Positions 34,696 through 43,710 of a stretch of 64,000 nt of DNA are shown here, piece after piece (the first letter of the stretch is position 1; each line of letters begins with the position of its first letter). The DNA comes from JAVVHH01 sp965276815 (GTDB lineage Bacteria; Pseudomonadota; Alphaproteobacteria; Acetobacterales; Acetobacteraceae), in NCBI GenBank assembly GCA_965276815.1, contig CBDIBE010000011.1, positions 248,001 through 312,000 on the forward strand, given 5' to 3'. The position numbers and the translations under genes were made by a program. The notes beneath the pieces were generated by a model. That model was not told where the DNA came from. It made no database searches and saw nothing but the letters and a program-made list of their open reading frames with translations.

Positions 34696-35248
34696 ACCGC
34701 AGCACCGCTCCGGCGCGCCGCTTTGGGGCGTCGCCGCCGAGTTCGAGAGCGAGGAGGGCGTGCTGACCGCATTGCGCGACCTGCGCGGGCGCGACCTCGG
34801 CCGGCTGGACGCCTATTCGCCGGTGCCAATCCCGGGCGCGGCCAGCGCCATGAACCTGCGGCGCCGCCATCTCTTCGCGTTCGCGGCGGCGGCGGCGGCG
34901 GTCGGCGCGGCGGCGATGTTCGGCATGTGCACCTACGCCACCGTCTTCGACTACAAGTTCGACATTGGCGGCCGTCCACTATTCAGTTGGCCGTATTTCA
35001 TCGTGCCGAGCGTGTCGTTCGGCACGCTGACCGGGGCGCTGGCCGTGTTCCTGATCACGACGGCGCTGAGCCGGCTGCCGCGGCTGAACCACCCCGCCTT
35101 CAACATCAACGGCTTTACCCGGGCCACCAAGGACCGGTTCTTCGTCGCCGTTGAGGCGCGCGACGATTCTTTCGATGCCGACCGGGTCGAGGCGGCGATC
35201 GCGGCGCTGCCGATCCGGCCGCTCAACGTCAGCCGGGTGCCGCGATGA
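34688..35248 (+). CDS. actD: Alternative Complex III subunit D (DUF3341)
   Basis: A 186-residue protein. The cytoplasmic N-terminus has the DUF3341 start GVAAEFESEEGVLTALRDLRGRDLGRLDAYSPVPIPG, followed by two membrane spans (about 60-84 and 99-122) and FFVAVEARDDSFDADRVEAAIAAL at the C-terminus, a region that resembles a degenerate ActD tail. It is structural in the complex and has no cofactor. ATG 34688 lies inside actC and its stop overlaps actE. Confidence 0.9.
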   Translation: MAEPQHRSGAPLWGVAAEFESEEGVLTALRDLRGRDLGRLDAYSPVPIPGAASAMNLRRRHLFAFAAAAAAVGAAAMFGMCTYATVFDYKFDIGGRPLFSWPYFIVPSVSFGTLTGALAVFLITTALSRLPRLNHPAFNINGFTRATKDRFFVAVEARDDSFDADRVEAAIAALPIRPLNVSRVPR

Positions 35249-35775
35249 GGCGCCTCGCCGCCGGGCTGGGGCTGCTTCTGCTGCTCGCTGGCTGCGATAA
35301 GCTCGATATGTACACCCAGAACTATTTCAAATGGTGGGACCGCAGCTCGTTCTTCGCCAACGGCTCTTCGATGCGCCATCCCGTTGCCGGGACAGTGGCC
35401 AGGGATGCGCCGAACGGGGATGTGGCGCAGCCCGCCACGATCGACACGGCCATGCTGGAGCGCGGGCATGAGCGGTTCGACATTTTCTGCTCGCCATGCC
35501 ACGGCCGCACCGGCCATGGCGAGGGCATGATCGTGCAGCGCGGCTTCCCCTCCCCGGCCTCGCTGGTGGATGGCGAGCTGCGGACCGCCAAGGCGGCGCG
35601 CTTCTATCACGCGATCACCCAGGGGCAGGGCCAGATGTATAGCTACGCTACACGCGTCCCGCCCGCGGATCGCTGGGCGATCATCGCCTATATCCGGGCG
35701 CTGCAGGAGAGCCAGGACGCCGACGCCAGCAACCTGCCGCAGCAGGACCGGGCCCAGCTCGAGGCGCTGAAATGA
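35245..35775 (+). CDS. actE: Alternative Complex III monoheme cytochrome c lipoprotein
   Basis: A 176-residue periplasmic lipoprotein. The leader MRRLAAGLGLLLLLAGC ends in a lipobox with Cys17 as the lipidation site. A single heme site CSPCHGRTGHGEG and a downstream Met (GQMYSYATRVPP) fit a His/Met-ligated class I cytochrome. NGSSMRHPVAGTVARD upstream of the heme is typical of ActE. It is the probable electron exit toward the cytochrome oxidase. ATG overlaps the actD stop by 4 bases. Confidence 0.92.
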   Translation: MRRLAAGLGLLLLLAGCDKLDMYTQNYFKWWDRSSFFANGSSMRHPVAGTVARDAPNGDVAQPATIDTAMLERGHERFDIFCSPCHGRTGHGEGMIVQRGFPSPASLVDGELRTAKAARFYHAITQGQGQMYSYATRVPPADRWAIIAYIRALQESQDADASNLPQQDRAQLEALK

Positions 35776-36797
35776 GACGGGGCGAAGCGATTGCCGCCGG
35801 GATCGGCGTGGTCGGGATGCTGGCTTGGCTCGCGCTGGCGCTGTTCAGCATGCGGGTCATGCCCTCCTACTTCGCCGCCTGGCTGTTCTGGATGGCGGTG
35901 CCGCTGGGCGCGCTGCCGCTGGTGATGGCGATGGAGGCGATGGGCGTCGTCTCCGGCCGGTTCCTGGCAGTCCTGCGCAGCTTGCTGCCGCTACTGCCAG
36001 TTGGCGCGCTGCTGGCGATCCCGTTCCTGCTCGGCACCGGCGTGCTGTTCCACCGCGCCGACCAGGCCCGAGCGCTGCCCGCGGGCTGGATGGCGCCGGG
36101 GTGGTTCGTGGGCCGGACGATCCTCATCTTGGTCGTGCTCTCGGCGCTGGCGCTCCTGTTCAGCGGGGCGCCGCGGCGCCGGCCGCGCCGCGGTCTGGCG
36201 ATCTTCGGCCTGATGCTGCATGTTTGTCTGCTCAGCGTGGCCGCGGTGGACTGGGTGCTGGCGTTGCAGCCAGGCATCGCCTCGTCGGAGATGGGGTTGC
36301 TGCTGATCGCCTCGCAACTCGGCGTCGCCGGGTGCTTGGCGGGCTTCATCGTCGCGGTCGGGTCACGCGAAAATACCGGCCAGCCGGCGCTTGGGCCGCT
36401 GCTGGCCTCGTTGCTCGGCGTTTGGGCGTTCCTGCACTTCGTGCAATACCTCGTCGTTTGGTCGGCCAATCTGCCGGACGAGATCGTCTGGTATCAGGCG
36501 CGCACGCCGGGCCTCGGCGGCTTCACCCTCTGGTTCGCCGCCGCCGCCGTCACTCTCGGCCTGGCCTTGCTGCCGACCCAGTTGGCCCATATCCCCGCCG
36601 TGCTTGCGAGCCTTGCCGCGATGCTGCTGCTGATGCACATGCTCGAGACGTTTTGGCTGATCACGCCGGCGTTCCGCGGGCACTTCACCATTGACCTGGC
36701 CGACGTCTTCGCGCTGTTCGGCCTTGGCGGCTTGGCCGCCGCCGGGCTGATGCGGCTGCTCGGGCCGTCAATGCGGGTGTCCCATGCGACCGCCTAG
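35772..36797 (+). CDS. actF: Alternative Complex III second membrane subunit (quinol:cytochrome c oxidoreductase, ActF)
   Basis: A 341-residue membrane protein with nine to ten spans, weakly similar to NrfD. Family segments include LHVCLLSVAAVDWVLALQPGIASSEMGLLLIASQLGVAG and FVQYLVVWSANLPDEIVWYQARTPG. It completes the six-gene actABCDEF set. It overlaps actE by 4 bases and the next gene by 14. Confidence 0.88.
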   Translation: MRRGEAIAAGIGVVGMLAWLALALFSMRVMPSYFAAWLFWMAVPLGALPLVMAMEAMGVVSGRFLAVLRSLLPLLPVGALLAIPFLLGTGVLFHRADQARALPAGWMAPGWFVGRTILILVVLSALALLFSGAPRRRPRRGLAIFGLMLHVCLLSVAAVDWVLALQPGIASSEMGLLLIASQLGVAGCLAGFIVAVGSRENTGQPALGPLLASLLGVWAFLHFVQYLVVWSANLPDEIVWYQARTPGLGGFTLWFAAAAVTLGLALLPTQLAHIPAVLASLAAMLLLMHMLETFWLITPAFRGHFTIDLADVFALFGLGGLAAAGLMRLLGPSMRVSHATA

Positions 36798-37359
36798 GCC
36801 GCCGCGCCGCGTGCGCGACCCGGCGGCACGAGGGCCGCGCCTGGCCGCCTGGGCGACCCGAGCGCTCCTGCTGCTGGGAGGCGTGACACTCGCGTTGCGC
36901 TTCGCGACCCCGCACCCCGCGCCGCCGCCCGATGACCACGCAACGGTCGATAGCGACGCGACCGGGCGCGGGCCGCCCAGCACGCCACCCAGCGCCGTTG
37001 CACGCGCGGCCGGACACGAGACCGGTGACATGCGCGGCGGCGTCATGGGCTGGGTGGTCGCCGGGCTGTTTACGGTCGCGCTGTCGGCGGCGTTGGGGAT
37101 GGTCGGGCTGGGCCATTTGTTCGAGTCCTGGCAGAGCGCGGCCCTACCGGACTTCACCACGCAGCAAACCACCCGGGTGCAGCCGCCGGCGCCGAACATG
37201 CAGGCCGACGCGCTCGGCGACATCGCCAAGCTGCGTCATTCGGAAGACATGCGGCTCACCACCTATGGCTGGCTCGACGCCGACCACACCCACGCCCGCA
37301 TCCCGATCGACCGCGCCCTGCCGCTCGTCGTCGGCAAGTCGCTGGACGCTGCGCCATGA
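36784..37359 (+). CDS. Small membrane protein conserved in respiratory oxidase clusters
   Basis: A 191-residue protein with two hydrophobic stretches (about 26-36 weak; 85-110 strong, VMGWVVAGLFTVALSAALGMVGLGHLF). The C-terminal domain has the recurrent pattern ADALGDIAKLRHSEDMRLTTYGWLDADHTHARIPIDRALPL. I recognise this YGW-(V/L)-D-...-RIPIDRA signature from small proteins encoded beside cytochrome oxidases and SCO proteins, with no assigned function. It lies between actF and the oxidase subunit II gene, overlapping both, so a role in assembly or linkage of the two complexes is plausible. No heme or Cys metal site is seen. Confidence 0.7.
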   Translation: MRPPRPPRRVRDPAARGPRLAAWATRALLLLGGVTLALRFATPHPAPPPDDHATVDSDATGRGPPSTPPSAVARAAGHETGDMRGGVMGWVVAGLFTVALSAALGMVGLGHLFESWQSAALPDFTTQQTTRVQPPAPNMQADALGDIAKLRHSEDMRLTTYGWLDADHTHARIPIDRALPLVVGKSLDAAP

Positions 37360-38315
37360 ACCCCTCCGACGTGCAGCTCGACCTATGGCCCGCCGCTGCT
37401 TCCGCGAGCGCGGTACAGACCGACCATCTGATCTGGGCCTTCACCATCCTTACCGTGCTGCTGGTCGTGCCGGTGTTCGTCGGCATTACCATCTTCGCGA
37501 TCGTCTATCGCGAAGGCCGCCAGGTGAACCGCACCCACACCGAGAAGCGCGACCGCATGCTCGAGCTCGGGTGGATGATCATCCCGTTCACGCTCACGCT
37601 GTTCTTCTTCGTCTGGGGCGCCCAGATGTATGTCAATCACCGGCACCCGCCGCCGAATGCGACGCAGATCGACGCGATCGGCCGGCAATGGATGTGGCAG
37701 TTCCAGCACCCCGGCGGCCAGGCGGAGATCAACGACCTGCACGTGCCGACCGGCAAGCCGATCCTGATCAACATGATCAGCCAAGACGTGATCCACTCGC
37801 TGTACATCCCGGCGATGCGCATCCAAATGGAGACACTGCCCGGCCGCTACACCCAGATCTGGTTCAACGCGGACCGCCCAGGCGTCTACCACATCTTTTG
37901 CAGCGAGTTCTGCGGCACCGACCACTCGCTGATGGAGGGCGACCTCTACGTCATGACGCCGTCCGACTACTCGGATTGGCTGGGCAAGGAGCACACGATC
38001 GGCACCTTGGCCCAGGAGGGGCAGAAACTCTACGCCGCCTACGGCTGCAGTGGCTGCCACGAGCCCGACAGCCGCCGCGCGCACGGGCCGCTGCTGGCCG
38101 GGCTCTACCACTCGCAGGTCAAGCTGGCGGATGGGCAAAACCTGGTCGCCGACACTGCCTATCTGCGCGACAAGATCCTCAACCCCGACCATAATAAACT
38201 GGCAGCCTACAAGCAGGTCATGCCCTCGTTCAACGGGGTGATCCCGGAGGACGAGATGGTACGGCTGATCGCCTTCATCAAAGCTGACGGCCAACGGAAG
38301 GTGCAGTCGCCATGA
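37356..38315 (+). CDS. coxB: Cytochrome c oxidase subunit II with fused cytochrome c (caa3 type)
   Basis: A 319-residue subunit. There are two N-terminal membrane spans (about 26-50 and 70-90), then the cupredoxin domain with the binuclear CuA ligands: HSLYIPAMRIQME (first His), and YHIFCSEFCGTDHSLM supplying two Cys, Glu, His and Met. The C-terminal 100 residues form a class I cytochrome c with GCSGCHEPDSR and a late Met (YKQVMPSFNG). The fusion places the electron donor heme directly on the oxidase, as in caa3 enzymes. ATG overlaps the previous stop by 4 bases. Confidence 0.93.
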   Translation: MNPSDVQLDLWPAAASASAVQTDHLIWAFTILTVLLVVPVFVGITIFAIVYREGRQVNRTHTEKRDRMLELGWMIIPFTLTLFFFVWGAQMYVNHRHPPPNATQIDAIGRQWMWQFQHPGGQAEINDLHVPTGKPILINMISQDVIHSLYIPAMRIQMETLPGRYTQIWFNADRPGVYHIFCSEFCGTDHSLMEGDLYVMTPSDYSDWLGKEHTIGTLAQEGQKLYAAYGCSGCHEPDSRRAHGPLLAGLYHSQVKLADGQNLVADTAYLRDKILNPDHNKLAAYKQVMPSFNGVIPEDEMVRLIAFIKADGQRKVQSP

Positions 38316-39970
38316 CCCCTCCAGAAGGCACGATCCTCCGCGATCCGCCGACCCCGCGCACGACGATCGACCGGCCGACCGATTATCTGCATGAGTCGCA
38401 CACGCTCGGCTCGTGGTTCTTCACCACCGACCATAAACGGATCGCCCTGCTCTATTTGATGGCGATCACGCTGTTCTTCATCGTCGGCGCCGTCGCAGCC
38501 GGGCTGGTGCGCCTCGCGCTCGTCGTGCCGAACGGGGCAATCTTCACCAACGACACCTACAATAAGCTGTTCACCATCCACGGCGTGGTCATGGTGTGGT
38601 TCTTCCTGATCCCCTCCATTCCGGCAACGTTCGGCAACTTCCTGATCCCGCTGATGATCGGCGCCAAGGACCTCGCCTTCCCGCGCCTGAACCTGCTGAG
38701 CTGGTACATCTTCGTCGGCGGCTCGCTGTTCACAGTCGCCGACCTGGTCATCGGCGGCGTCGACACCGGCTGGACCTTCTACGCGCCATACAGCACGACA
38801 TTCTCCAACACCTACGTCATCCCCGCGCTGCTCGGCGTCATCGTCGTCGGCTTCTCGTCGATCCTGACCGGGCTCAATTTCGTCGTGACCATCCACACGA
38901 TGCGCGCGCCTGGCATGACCTGGTTCCGCATGCCGATCTTCGTCTGGACGCATTTCGCCACCAGCCTGATTTTCCTGCTCGGCACGCCGGTCATCACGAT
39001 CGCCTTGATCCTGCTGGTGATGGAGCGCGCCTTCGGGATCGGCATCTTCGACCCCGCCCTCGGCGGCGACCCGGTGCTGTTCGAGCACATGTTCTGGTTC
39101 TACTCGCACCCCGCCGTCTACATCATGGTGCTGCCGGGCATGGGCGTGATCAGCGAGCTCGTTCCCGCTTTCGCGCAGAAGAAGATCTTCGGTTATCGCT
39201 TCGTCGCCTATGCGAGCATCGGCCTGGCGACGATCACCTTCTTCGTGTGGGGCCACCACATGTTCGTCAACGGCGAGAGCCAGACGTCGGCCCTGGTCTT
39301 CTCGATCCTGAGCTTCATGGTGGCCGTGCCCTCGGCCGTGAAGGTCTACAACTGGACCGCCACCATCTACAAAGGCAGCATCCGGCTGAAGACGCCGATG
39401 ATCTACGCGATGGGTTATATCGGCCTGTTCGTGCTGGGCGGCCTGACCGGCCTATTCTTGGCGACGCTGTCGATCAACGAGCATACGCATGGCACCTACT
39501 TCGTCGTCGCGCATTTTCACTACATCATGGTTGGCGGCACCGTGCTCGCCTTTCTCGGCGGGCTGCATTTCTGGTGGCCGAAATTCACCGGCCGCATGTA
39601 TCCCGAGGGTTGGGGCATGGTCTCGGCCTTCCTGATCTTCATCGGCTTCAACGTCACCTTCTTCCCACAATTCCTGCTCGGCTATCTCGGCATGCCGCGG
39701 CGCTACCACGACTATCCGCCGGAGTTCCAGCTGCTGAACGTGCTGTCTTCCGCGGGGGCCACGATCCTGGCGGCGGGCTACATCTTCCCGATGGTCTACT
39801 TGATCTGGTCGCTCTGGTATGGGCGCCGGGCGCCGGACAATCCGTGGGACGCGAAGGGCCTCGAATGGACGACGACCTCGCCGCCCCCGGCGCATAATTT
39901 CCTCGTCCAGCCGATCGTCGATTTCGAGCCCTACGCCTATCCACTAGAGACGCCCGGCGATGCCCGCTGA
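38312..39970 (+). CDS. coxA: Cytochrome c oxidase subunit I
   Basis: A 552-residue 12-span catalytic subunit. Heme and CuB ligands are visible in TIHGVVMVWFFLIP (low-spin heme a His), FWFYSHPAVYIMVLPGMGVISELV (CuB His with the cross-linked Tyr two residues later), WGHHMFVNGE (two further CuB His) and HFHYIMVGGTVLAF (high-spin heme a3 and second heme a His). It reduces O2 to water and pumps protons. It overlaps coxB by 4 bases and subunit III by 11. Tyr at the active site indicates an A-family oxidase. Confidence 0.95.
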   Translation: MTPPEGTILRDPPTPRTTIDRPTDYLHESHTLGSWFFTTDHKRIALLYLMAITLFFIVGAVAAGLVRLALVVPNGAIFTNDTYNKLFTIHGVVMVWFFLIPSIPATFGNFLIPLMIGAKDLAFPRLNLLSWYIFVGGSLFTVADLVIGGVDTGWTFYAPYSTTFSNTYVIPALLGVIVVGFSSILTGLNFVVTIHTMRAPGMTWFRMPIFVWTHFATSLIFLLGTPVITIALILLVMERAFGIGIFDPALGGDPVLFEHMFWFYSHPAVYIMVLPGMGVISELVPAFAQKKIFGYRFVAYASIGLATITFFVWGHHMFVNGESQTSALVFSILSFMVAVPSAVKVYNWTATIYKGSIRLKTPMIYAMGYIGLFVLGGLTGLFLATLSINEHTHGTYFVVAHFHYIMVGGTVLAFLGGLHFWWPKFTGRMYPEGWGMVSAFLIFIGFNVTFFPQFLLGYLGMPRRYHDYPPEFQLLNVLSSAGATILAAGYIFPMVYLIWSLWYGRRAPDNPWDAKGLEWTTTSPPPAHNFLVQPIVDFEPYAYPLETPGDAR

Positions 39971-40619
39971 GGCGACCTTCCAGCCCGTCGGCATCGAGGT
40001 CCACGAGCAGTTCGCCAATGCCGAGCAGCAACGGCATGCCGCCGAGATGGGCATGTGGGCCTGGCTGCTCACCGAATTGCTGCTGTTCGGCGGATTATTC
40101 CTCGGCGCCGTCGTCCTGCAGCATCTCTACCCGCAATCGGTCCGCCTCGCCGCCGGCCACCTGAAATTCTGGATCGGCGCCAGCAACACCGTCATCCTGA
40201 TCTGCTCGAGCCTGACCATGTCGTTTGCGATCATGACGTCGCGCCTCGGGCTGCAGCGCTGGATGGTGCGCGGCCTGGTCGCGACGGCGGCGCTCGGCAG
40301 CCTGTTCCTGGTGCTCAAGGCCTACGAATGGTTCGACGATTACCGCGAGAACCTGACCCCGTTCCTCCCCCGCCCCTATGCGCTGGCGGATGACCCGCCC
40401 ACCAAACTCTTCATCGACCTCTACTTCGTCACCACGGGCCTGCACGGCCTGCACTTGCTGACCGGGGTGATGATCGTGCTCGGCATGGCCCGGCTGGCGA
40501 GCCGCCCGGGGTTCCTGCAGCGCCATCAGAACCGGATCGAAATCCTCGGCCTCTACTGGCACTTCATCGACCTGGTCTGGATCATCGTCTTCCCCGTGCT
40601 GTACGTGATCGGCCGATGA
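39960..40619 (+). CDS. coxC: Cytochrome c oxidase subunit III
   Basis: A 219-residue membrane protein with five spans. It shows MGMWAWLLTELLLFGGLFLGAVVLQHLYP early and LYFVTTGLHGLHLLTGVMIVLGMARL followed by GLYWHFIDLVWIIVFPVLYVIGR at the end, the classical subunit III C-terminus. It stabilises subunit I and may guide oxygen entry. The start at ATG 39960 overlaps coxA by 11 bases; the next gene starts within its stop codon region. Confidence 0.92.
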   Translation: MPAEATFQPVGIEVHEQFANAEQQRHAAEMGMWAWLLTELLLFGGLFLGAVVLQHLYPQSVRLAAGHLKFWIGASNTVILICSSLTMSFAIMTSRLGLQRWMVRGLVATAALGSLFLVLKAYEWFDDYRENLTPFLPRPYALADDPPTKLFIDLYFVTTGLHGLHLLTGVMIVLGMARLASRPGFLQRHQNRIEILGLYWHFIDLVWIIVFPVLYVIGR

Positions 40620-40924
40620 GCACCTGGCAGCTCTCGGCCGACGAGAAACGCGCGATCTGGACCAAGATGCGCGTGCCGGTCTTCACCTTCATCGCCCTGC
40701 TCGGCTTCCTGGCCGCAATCATCCTGCTCGGGGAACTCGCGCCCGCCGCGCGGATCACCCGCTTCCTCATTGCCGGCATCGTGCTTTGCATGATCCTGAC
40801 CGTGCTGTTCTTCGCGATGGACGTGCGGCTCGAGGGCGCGCTCATGCGCTTCTACGCGTTCCTCGGTTTCTGCTGGCTCACCATCCTGCTGGGGATGACC
40901 ATGCTCGATTACTGGACACGATAA
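40616..40924 (+). CDS. Cytochrome c oxidase subunit IV (caa3-type small subunit)
   Basis: A 102-residue protein with three spans (about 19-38, 45-66 and 73-98). It belongs to the prokaryotic COX IV group found last in caa3 operons, as here. It is an assembly/stability subunit without cofactors. ATG overlaps the coxC stop by 4 bases, and its stop TAA is shared with the ATG of the GMC oxidoreductase (TAATG). Confidence 0.82.
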   Translation: MSTWQLSADEKRAIWTKMRVPVFTFIALLGFLAAIILLGELAPAARITRFLIAGIVLCMILTVLFFAMDVRLEGALMRFYAFLGFCWLTILLGMTMLDYWTR

Positions 40925-42492
40925 TGGCAGACCATTACGATATCATCGTCATCGGCAGCGGACCTGGCGGCGCCTCGCTCGCCCACCGCCTCGCCCCCAC
41001 AGGCAAGCGGATCCTCATGCTCGAACGCGGCGACTACCTGCCCCGCTCGCGCACCAATTGGGACGCAAAGGCCGTGTTCGTGGACGGGATCTACCAGGCC
41101 ACGGAGACCTGGTATGGCGCGAACGGCAAGAGCTTCCATCCCGGCCTGCATTATTATGTGGGCGGCAACTCGAAGGTGTACGGCTCCGCCCTGTTCCGCT
41201 TCCGCGAACGCGATTTCAGCGCAGTCCCGCACAAGGACGGCGTCTCGCCGGCCTGGCCAGTCGGCTATGACGTGTTCGAGCCCTATTACACACAAGCAGA
41301 AGAGCTGTTCAGCGTGCACGGGCAGCGCGGCGAGGACCCGCTGGAGCCCTGGGCGAGCGGTCCCTATCCGCATCCGCCGGTGCTGCACGAACCCCGCATC
41401 CAGGAGCTGAACGACACCCTGCTGCGCGAGGGCATGCATCCGTTCCATATGCCGCTCGGCATAAGGCTGGACCAAAACCCGGACGGCTCGGCCACCACCT
41501 ACAGCCCCTGCATCCGCTGCGACGCATTCGACGGATTTCCCTGCGCGATCAACGCCAAGGCGGATGCGCAGGTGATGTGCGTCGACCCGACCCGCGCGGC
41601 GCACGCCAATTTCACCCTGTTGACCGGCGCCTATGTCGACCGGCTGGAGACCGATCCTTCGGGTCATAGCGTCAGCCGCGTCCACGTTATCCGCGACAAC
41701 CAGTTCGAGCAATATTCGGCCGATATCGTCGTTGTCGCGTGCGGCGCGCTGAGCTCGGCGCTGCTGCTGCTGCGCTCGCGGAGCGACGCGCATCCGAAGG
41801 GGCTGGCGAACGGCTCGGACCAGGTCGGGCGCAACTACATGCGGCACAACATGTCGGTGGTCATGGCGCTGCTCAAGCAACCAAACCACACGGTGTTCCA
41901 AAAGACACTGGCGTTCAGCGACTTCTATTTCGGCGCCAAGGACTGGGAGTTCCCGCTTGGGCTGATCCAGATGTGCGCAACCACGCATGGCGAGCAGATC
42001 CGCGGCGAGGTCGGGTCCGGCCTGATGGCGCTCGTGCCGGAGATCGCGCTCGAGAAGATGGCGGATCATTCGATCGACTTCTGGTTGCAGAGCGAAGACC
42101 TGCCGCGGCCGGAGAACCGGATCTATTACGACGGTGACCGAATCATGCTGGACCTCCACGAGGTCAACATGGAAGCGGCCAAGCGGCTGCGCGCCAAGCT
42201 CGAGGACCTGCTGACGCCGATGGGTGCCTGGCCGAAGCTGATCGACCGGCGGCTGTATCTGGGCAAAGACATCCCCGTAGGCGGCACGGCGCACCAGGCC
42301 GGGACCTGCGTGTTCGGGCCGGACAAGGCAAGCTCGGTGCTCGACTTGGACTGCAAGGCGCACGAGCTGGACAATCTGTATGTCACCGATGCGAGCTTCT
42401 TTCCGTCCATCTCGGCGGTGAACCCGACGCTGACGCTCATCGCCAACGCGCTGCGCGTCGCCGACCGGATCAAGGAGCGGATATCAGCCTGA
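40924..42492 (+). CDS. GMC family FAD-dependent oxidoreductase
   Basis: A 522-residue flavoprotein. The N-terminus MADHYDIIVIGSGPGGASLAHRL carries the FAD motif, and GLHYYVGGNSKVYGSALFRFRERDF is the GMC signature around the flavin. GTAHQAGTCVFG and SAVNPTLTLIANALRVADR form the C-terminal catalytic region with the GMC His and Asn. SPCIRCDAFDGFPCAINAKADAQVMC is Cys-rich. There is no signal peptide, so it is cytoplasmic. GMC enzymes oxidise alcohols or sugars, and the substrate here is unknown. Its ATG shares a base with the oxidase subunit IV stop, so it is co-transcribed with the respiratory chain. Confidence 0.88.
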   Translation: MADHYDIIVIGSGPGGASLAHRLAPTGKRILMLERGDYLPRSRTNWDAKAVFVDGIYQATETWYGANGKSFHPGLHYYVGGNSKVYGSALFRFRERDFSAVPHKDGVSPAWPVGYDVFEPYYTQAEELFSVHGQRGEDPLEPWASGPYPHPPVLHEPRIQELNDTLLREGMHPFHMPLGIRLDQNPDGSATTYSPCIRCDAFDGFPCAINAKADAQVMCVDPTRAAHANFTLLTGAYVDRLETDPSGHSVSRVHVIRDNQFEQYSADIVVVACGALSSALLLLRSRSDAHPKGLANGSDQVGRNYMRHNMSVVMALLKQPNHTVFQKTLAFSDFYFGAKDWEFPLGLIQMCATTHGEQIRGEVGSGLMALVPEIALEKMADHSIDFWLQSEDLPRPENRIYYDGDRIMLDLHEVNMEAAKRLRAKLEDLLTPMGAWPKLIDRRLYLGKDIPVGGTAHQAGTCVFGPDKASSVLDLDCKAHELDNLYVTDASFFPSISAVNPTLTLIANALRVADRIKERISA

Positions 42493-43268
42493 TGCGCATC
42501 CTGCGAATCAACCGCGTGGTTGCCGATCTTGGCCGGGCCGAGGCGTTCTACACAGAGGCGCTTGGCTGCCTTGTGGTCCGCAGAAACGCGGGCGATGTGG
42601 TCTTGCGTCTGGGTGCGCAGACAATCGCCCTCGTGCAGTTCGCGGCGCCGGCCGCCCCCTACCCGCCGGACAGCGCCAGCAATGATCTGTGGTTCCAGCA
42701 TATCGCCGTCGTCGTCAGCGACATGGACGCGGCCTATGCGCATTTGCAGCGTTGCCCGGGATGGACGCCGATCAGCGAGGGCGGTCCGCAGACGCTGCCG
42801 CCGGAGAATGGCACGGTCCGCGCCTTCAAATTCCGCGATCCCGACGGGCATCCAGGGGAGCTGATCTGGTTCCCGCCGGGTCAGGGACGGGCGTGCTGGC
42901 AGGGGGCGGGCACGCTGTTTGCCGGGATCGACCATAGCGCGATTGCGGTCAGCGACAGCGAGCGCAGCGTCGGCTTCTATCGGTCGCTCGGCCTGGCGGT
43001 CAGCTACACATCGCTGAACGAAGGGGCTCCGCAGTCACGCCTGGACGGGCTGACCGGCGCGCGGGTCCACATCACCGGGCTGCGTCCGCCGGGCGACGAT
43101 GGGATGGGCCTGGAATTGCTGGCCTATGAGCCGCCAGGACGCCCAAATCTCACCGGCGCCCACGATATTGCCGCGGACTGGGTAACACTCACAGGCGAGC
43201 CGCGCGAGTTGCGCGATCCAGACGGGCACCGCCTCAATATGACCACGGAGGCAAGCCGCGATGGCTGA
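42492..43268 (+). CDS. VOC-superfamily protein with two glyoxalase/bleomycin-resistance-like domains
   Basis: A 258-residue protein made of two VOC (beta-alpha-beta-beta-beta) modules. The first begins MRILRINRVVADLGRAEAFYTEALG and has AFKFRDPDGHPGELIWFP; the second begins AGIDHSAIAVSDSERSVGFYRSLG and ends LRDPDGHRLNM. Two modules could form one metal-dependent active site, as in glyoxalase I or extradiol dioxygenases, with His/Glu ligands contributed by each. No reaction can be assigned. ATG shares a base with the GMC stop; it overlaps the cupin by 8 bases. Confidence 0.8.
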   Translation: MRILRINRVVADLGRAEAFYTEALGCLVVRRNAGDVVLRLGAQTIALVQFAAPAAPYPPDSASNDLWFQHIAVVVSDMDAAYAHLQRCPGWTPISEGGPQTLPPENGTVRAFKFRDPDGHPGELIWFPPGQGRACWQGAGTLFAGIDHSAIAVSDSERSVGFYRSLGLAVSYTSLNEGAPQSRLDGLTGARVHITGLRPPGDDGMGLELLAYEPPGRPNLTGAHDIAADWVTLTGEPRELRDPDGHRLNMTTEASRDG

Positions 43269-43710
43269 CCAGTCGGGACCGAAGCCAAAAATACCGTATT
43301 GGCACCTCTGGACGGACGAGCACGGCGTCAGCCACCAGACCCAGTGCTTCCTGACCGAGTGGGAGTTGAAGGGCGTCGGCAACGCCGCGCCGCAATGGAA
43401 CGACAAGCAGGCGCGCAGCGAGGCCACCGTCGTCTACACCGTGCAGCCAGTCGGCTGGGTCGGCGAGTGGCACGAGAACCCGGCGCCGCAATGGATCATC
43501 GTGCTCTCCGGCCACTGGTGGATCGAGTCGATGGACGGCACCCGCATCGAGCAAGGACCCGGCGAGTTCTCCTTCGGCGCCGACCAGGGCTGCACCGAGA
43601 CCGGCGGCCGCAAGGGCCACCGTTCCGGCACGATCGGCGACACGCCGGCCGTGCTGATGACGGTGCAGCTTCACATTCCGCCGCAACACGGCCCTTGCCG
43701 TTTCAAGTAG
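43261..43710 (+). CDS. Cupin-domain protein
   Basis: A 149-residue small beta-barrel protein. QWIIVLSGHWWIESMDGTRIEQGPGEFSFGADQG fits cupin strands. WHENPAPQW holds a possible His ligand, but the classic motif 1 (G(X)5HXH(X)3,4E(X)6G) is incomplete, and a second metal ligand is seen in KGHRSGTIG. It may bind metal weakly or have lost catalysis. The neighbours (VOC protein, lactonase, GMC enzyme) suggest sugar-acid metabolism. It directly abuts the lactonase gene. Confidence 0.72.
   Translation: MADQSGPKPKIPYWHLWTDEHGVSHQTQCFLTEWELKGVGNAAPQWNDKQARSEATVVYTVQPVGWVGEWHENPAPQWIIVLSGHWWIESMDGTRIEQGPGEFSFGADQGCTETGGRKGHRSGTIGDTPAVLMTVQLHIPPQHGPCRFK

Noticed and set aside
40909..42363. A 484-codon minus-strand frame opposite the GMC gene
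   Set aside because: Antisense shadow; the GMC frame has all family motifs.
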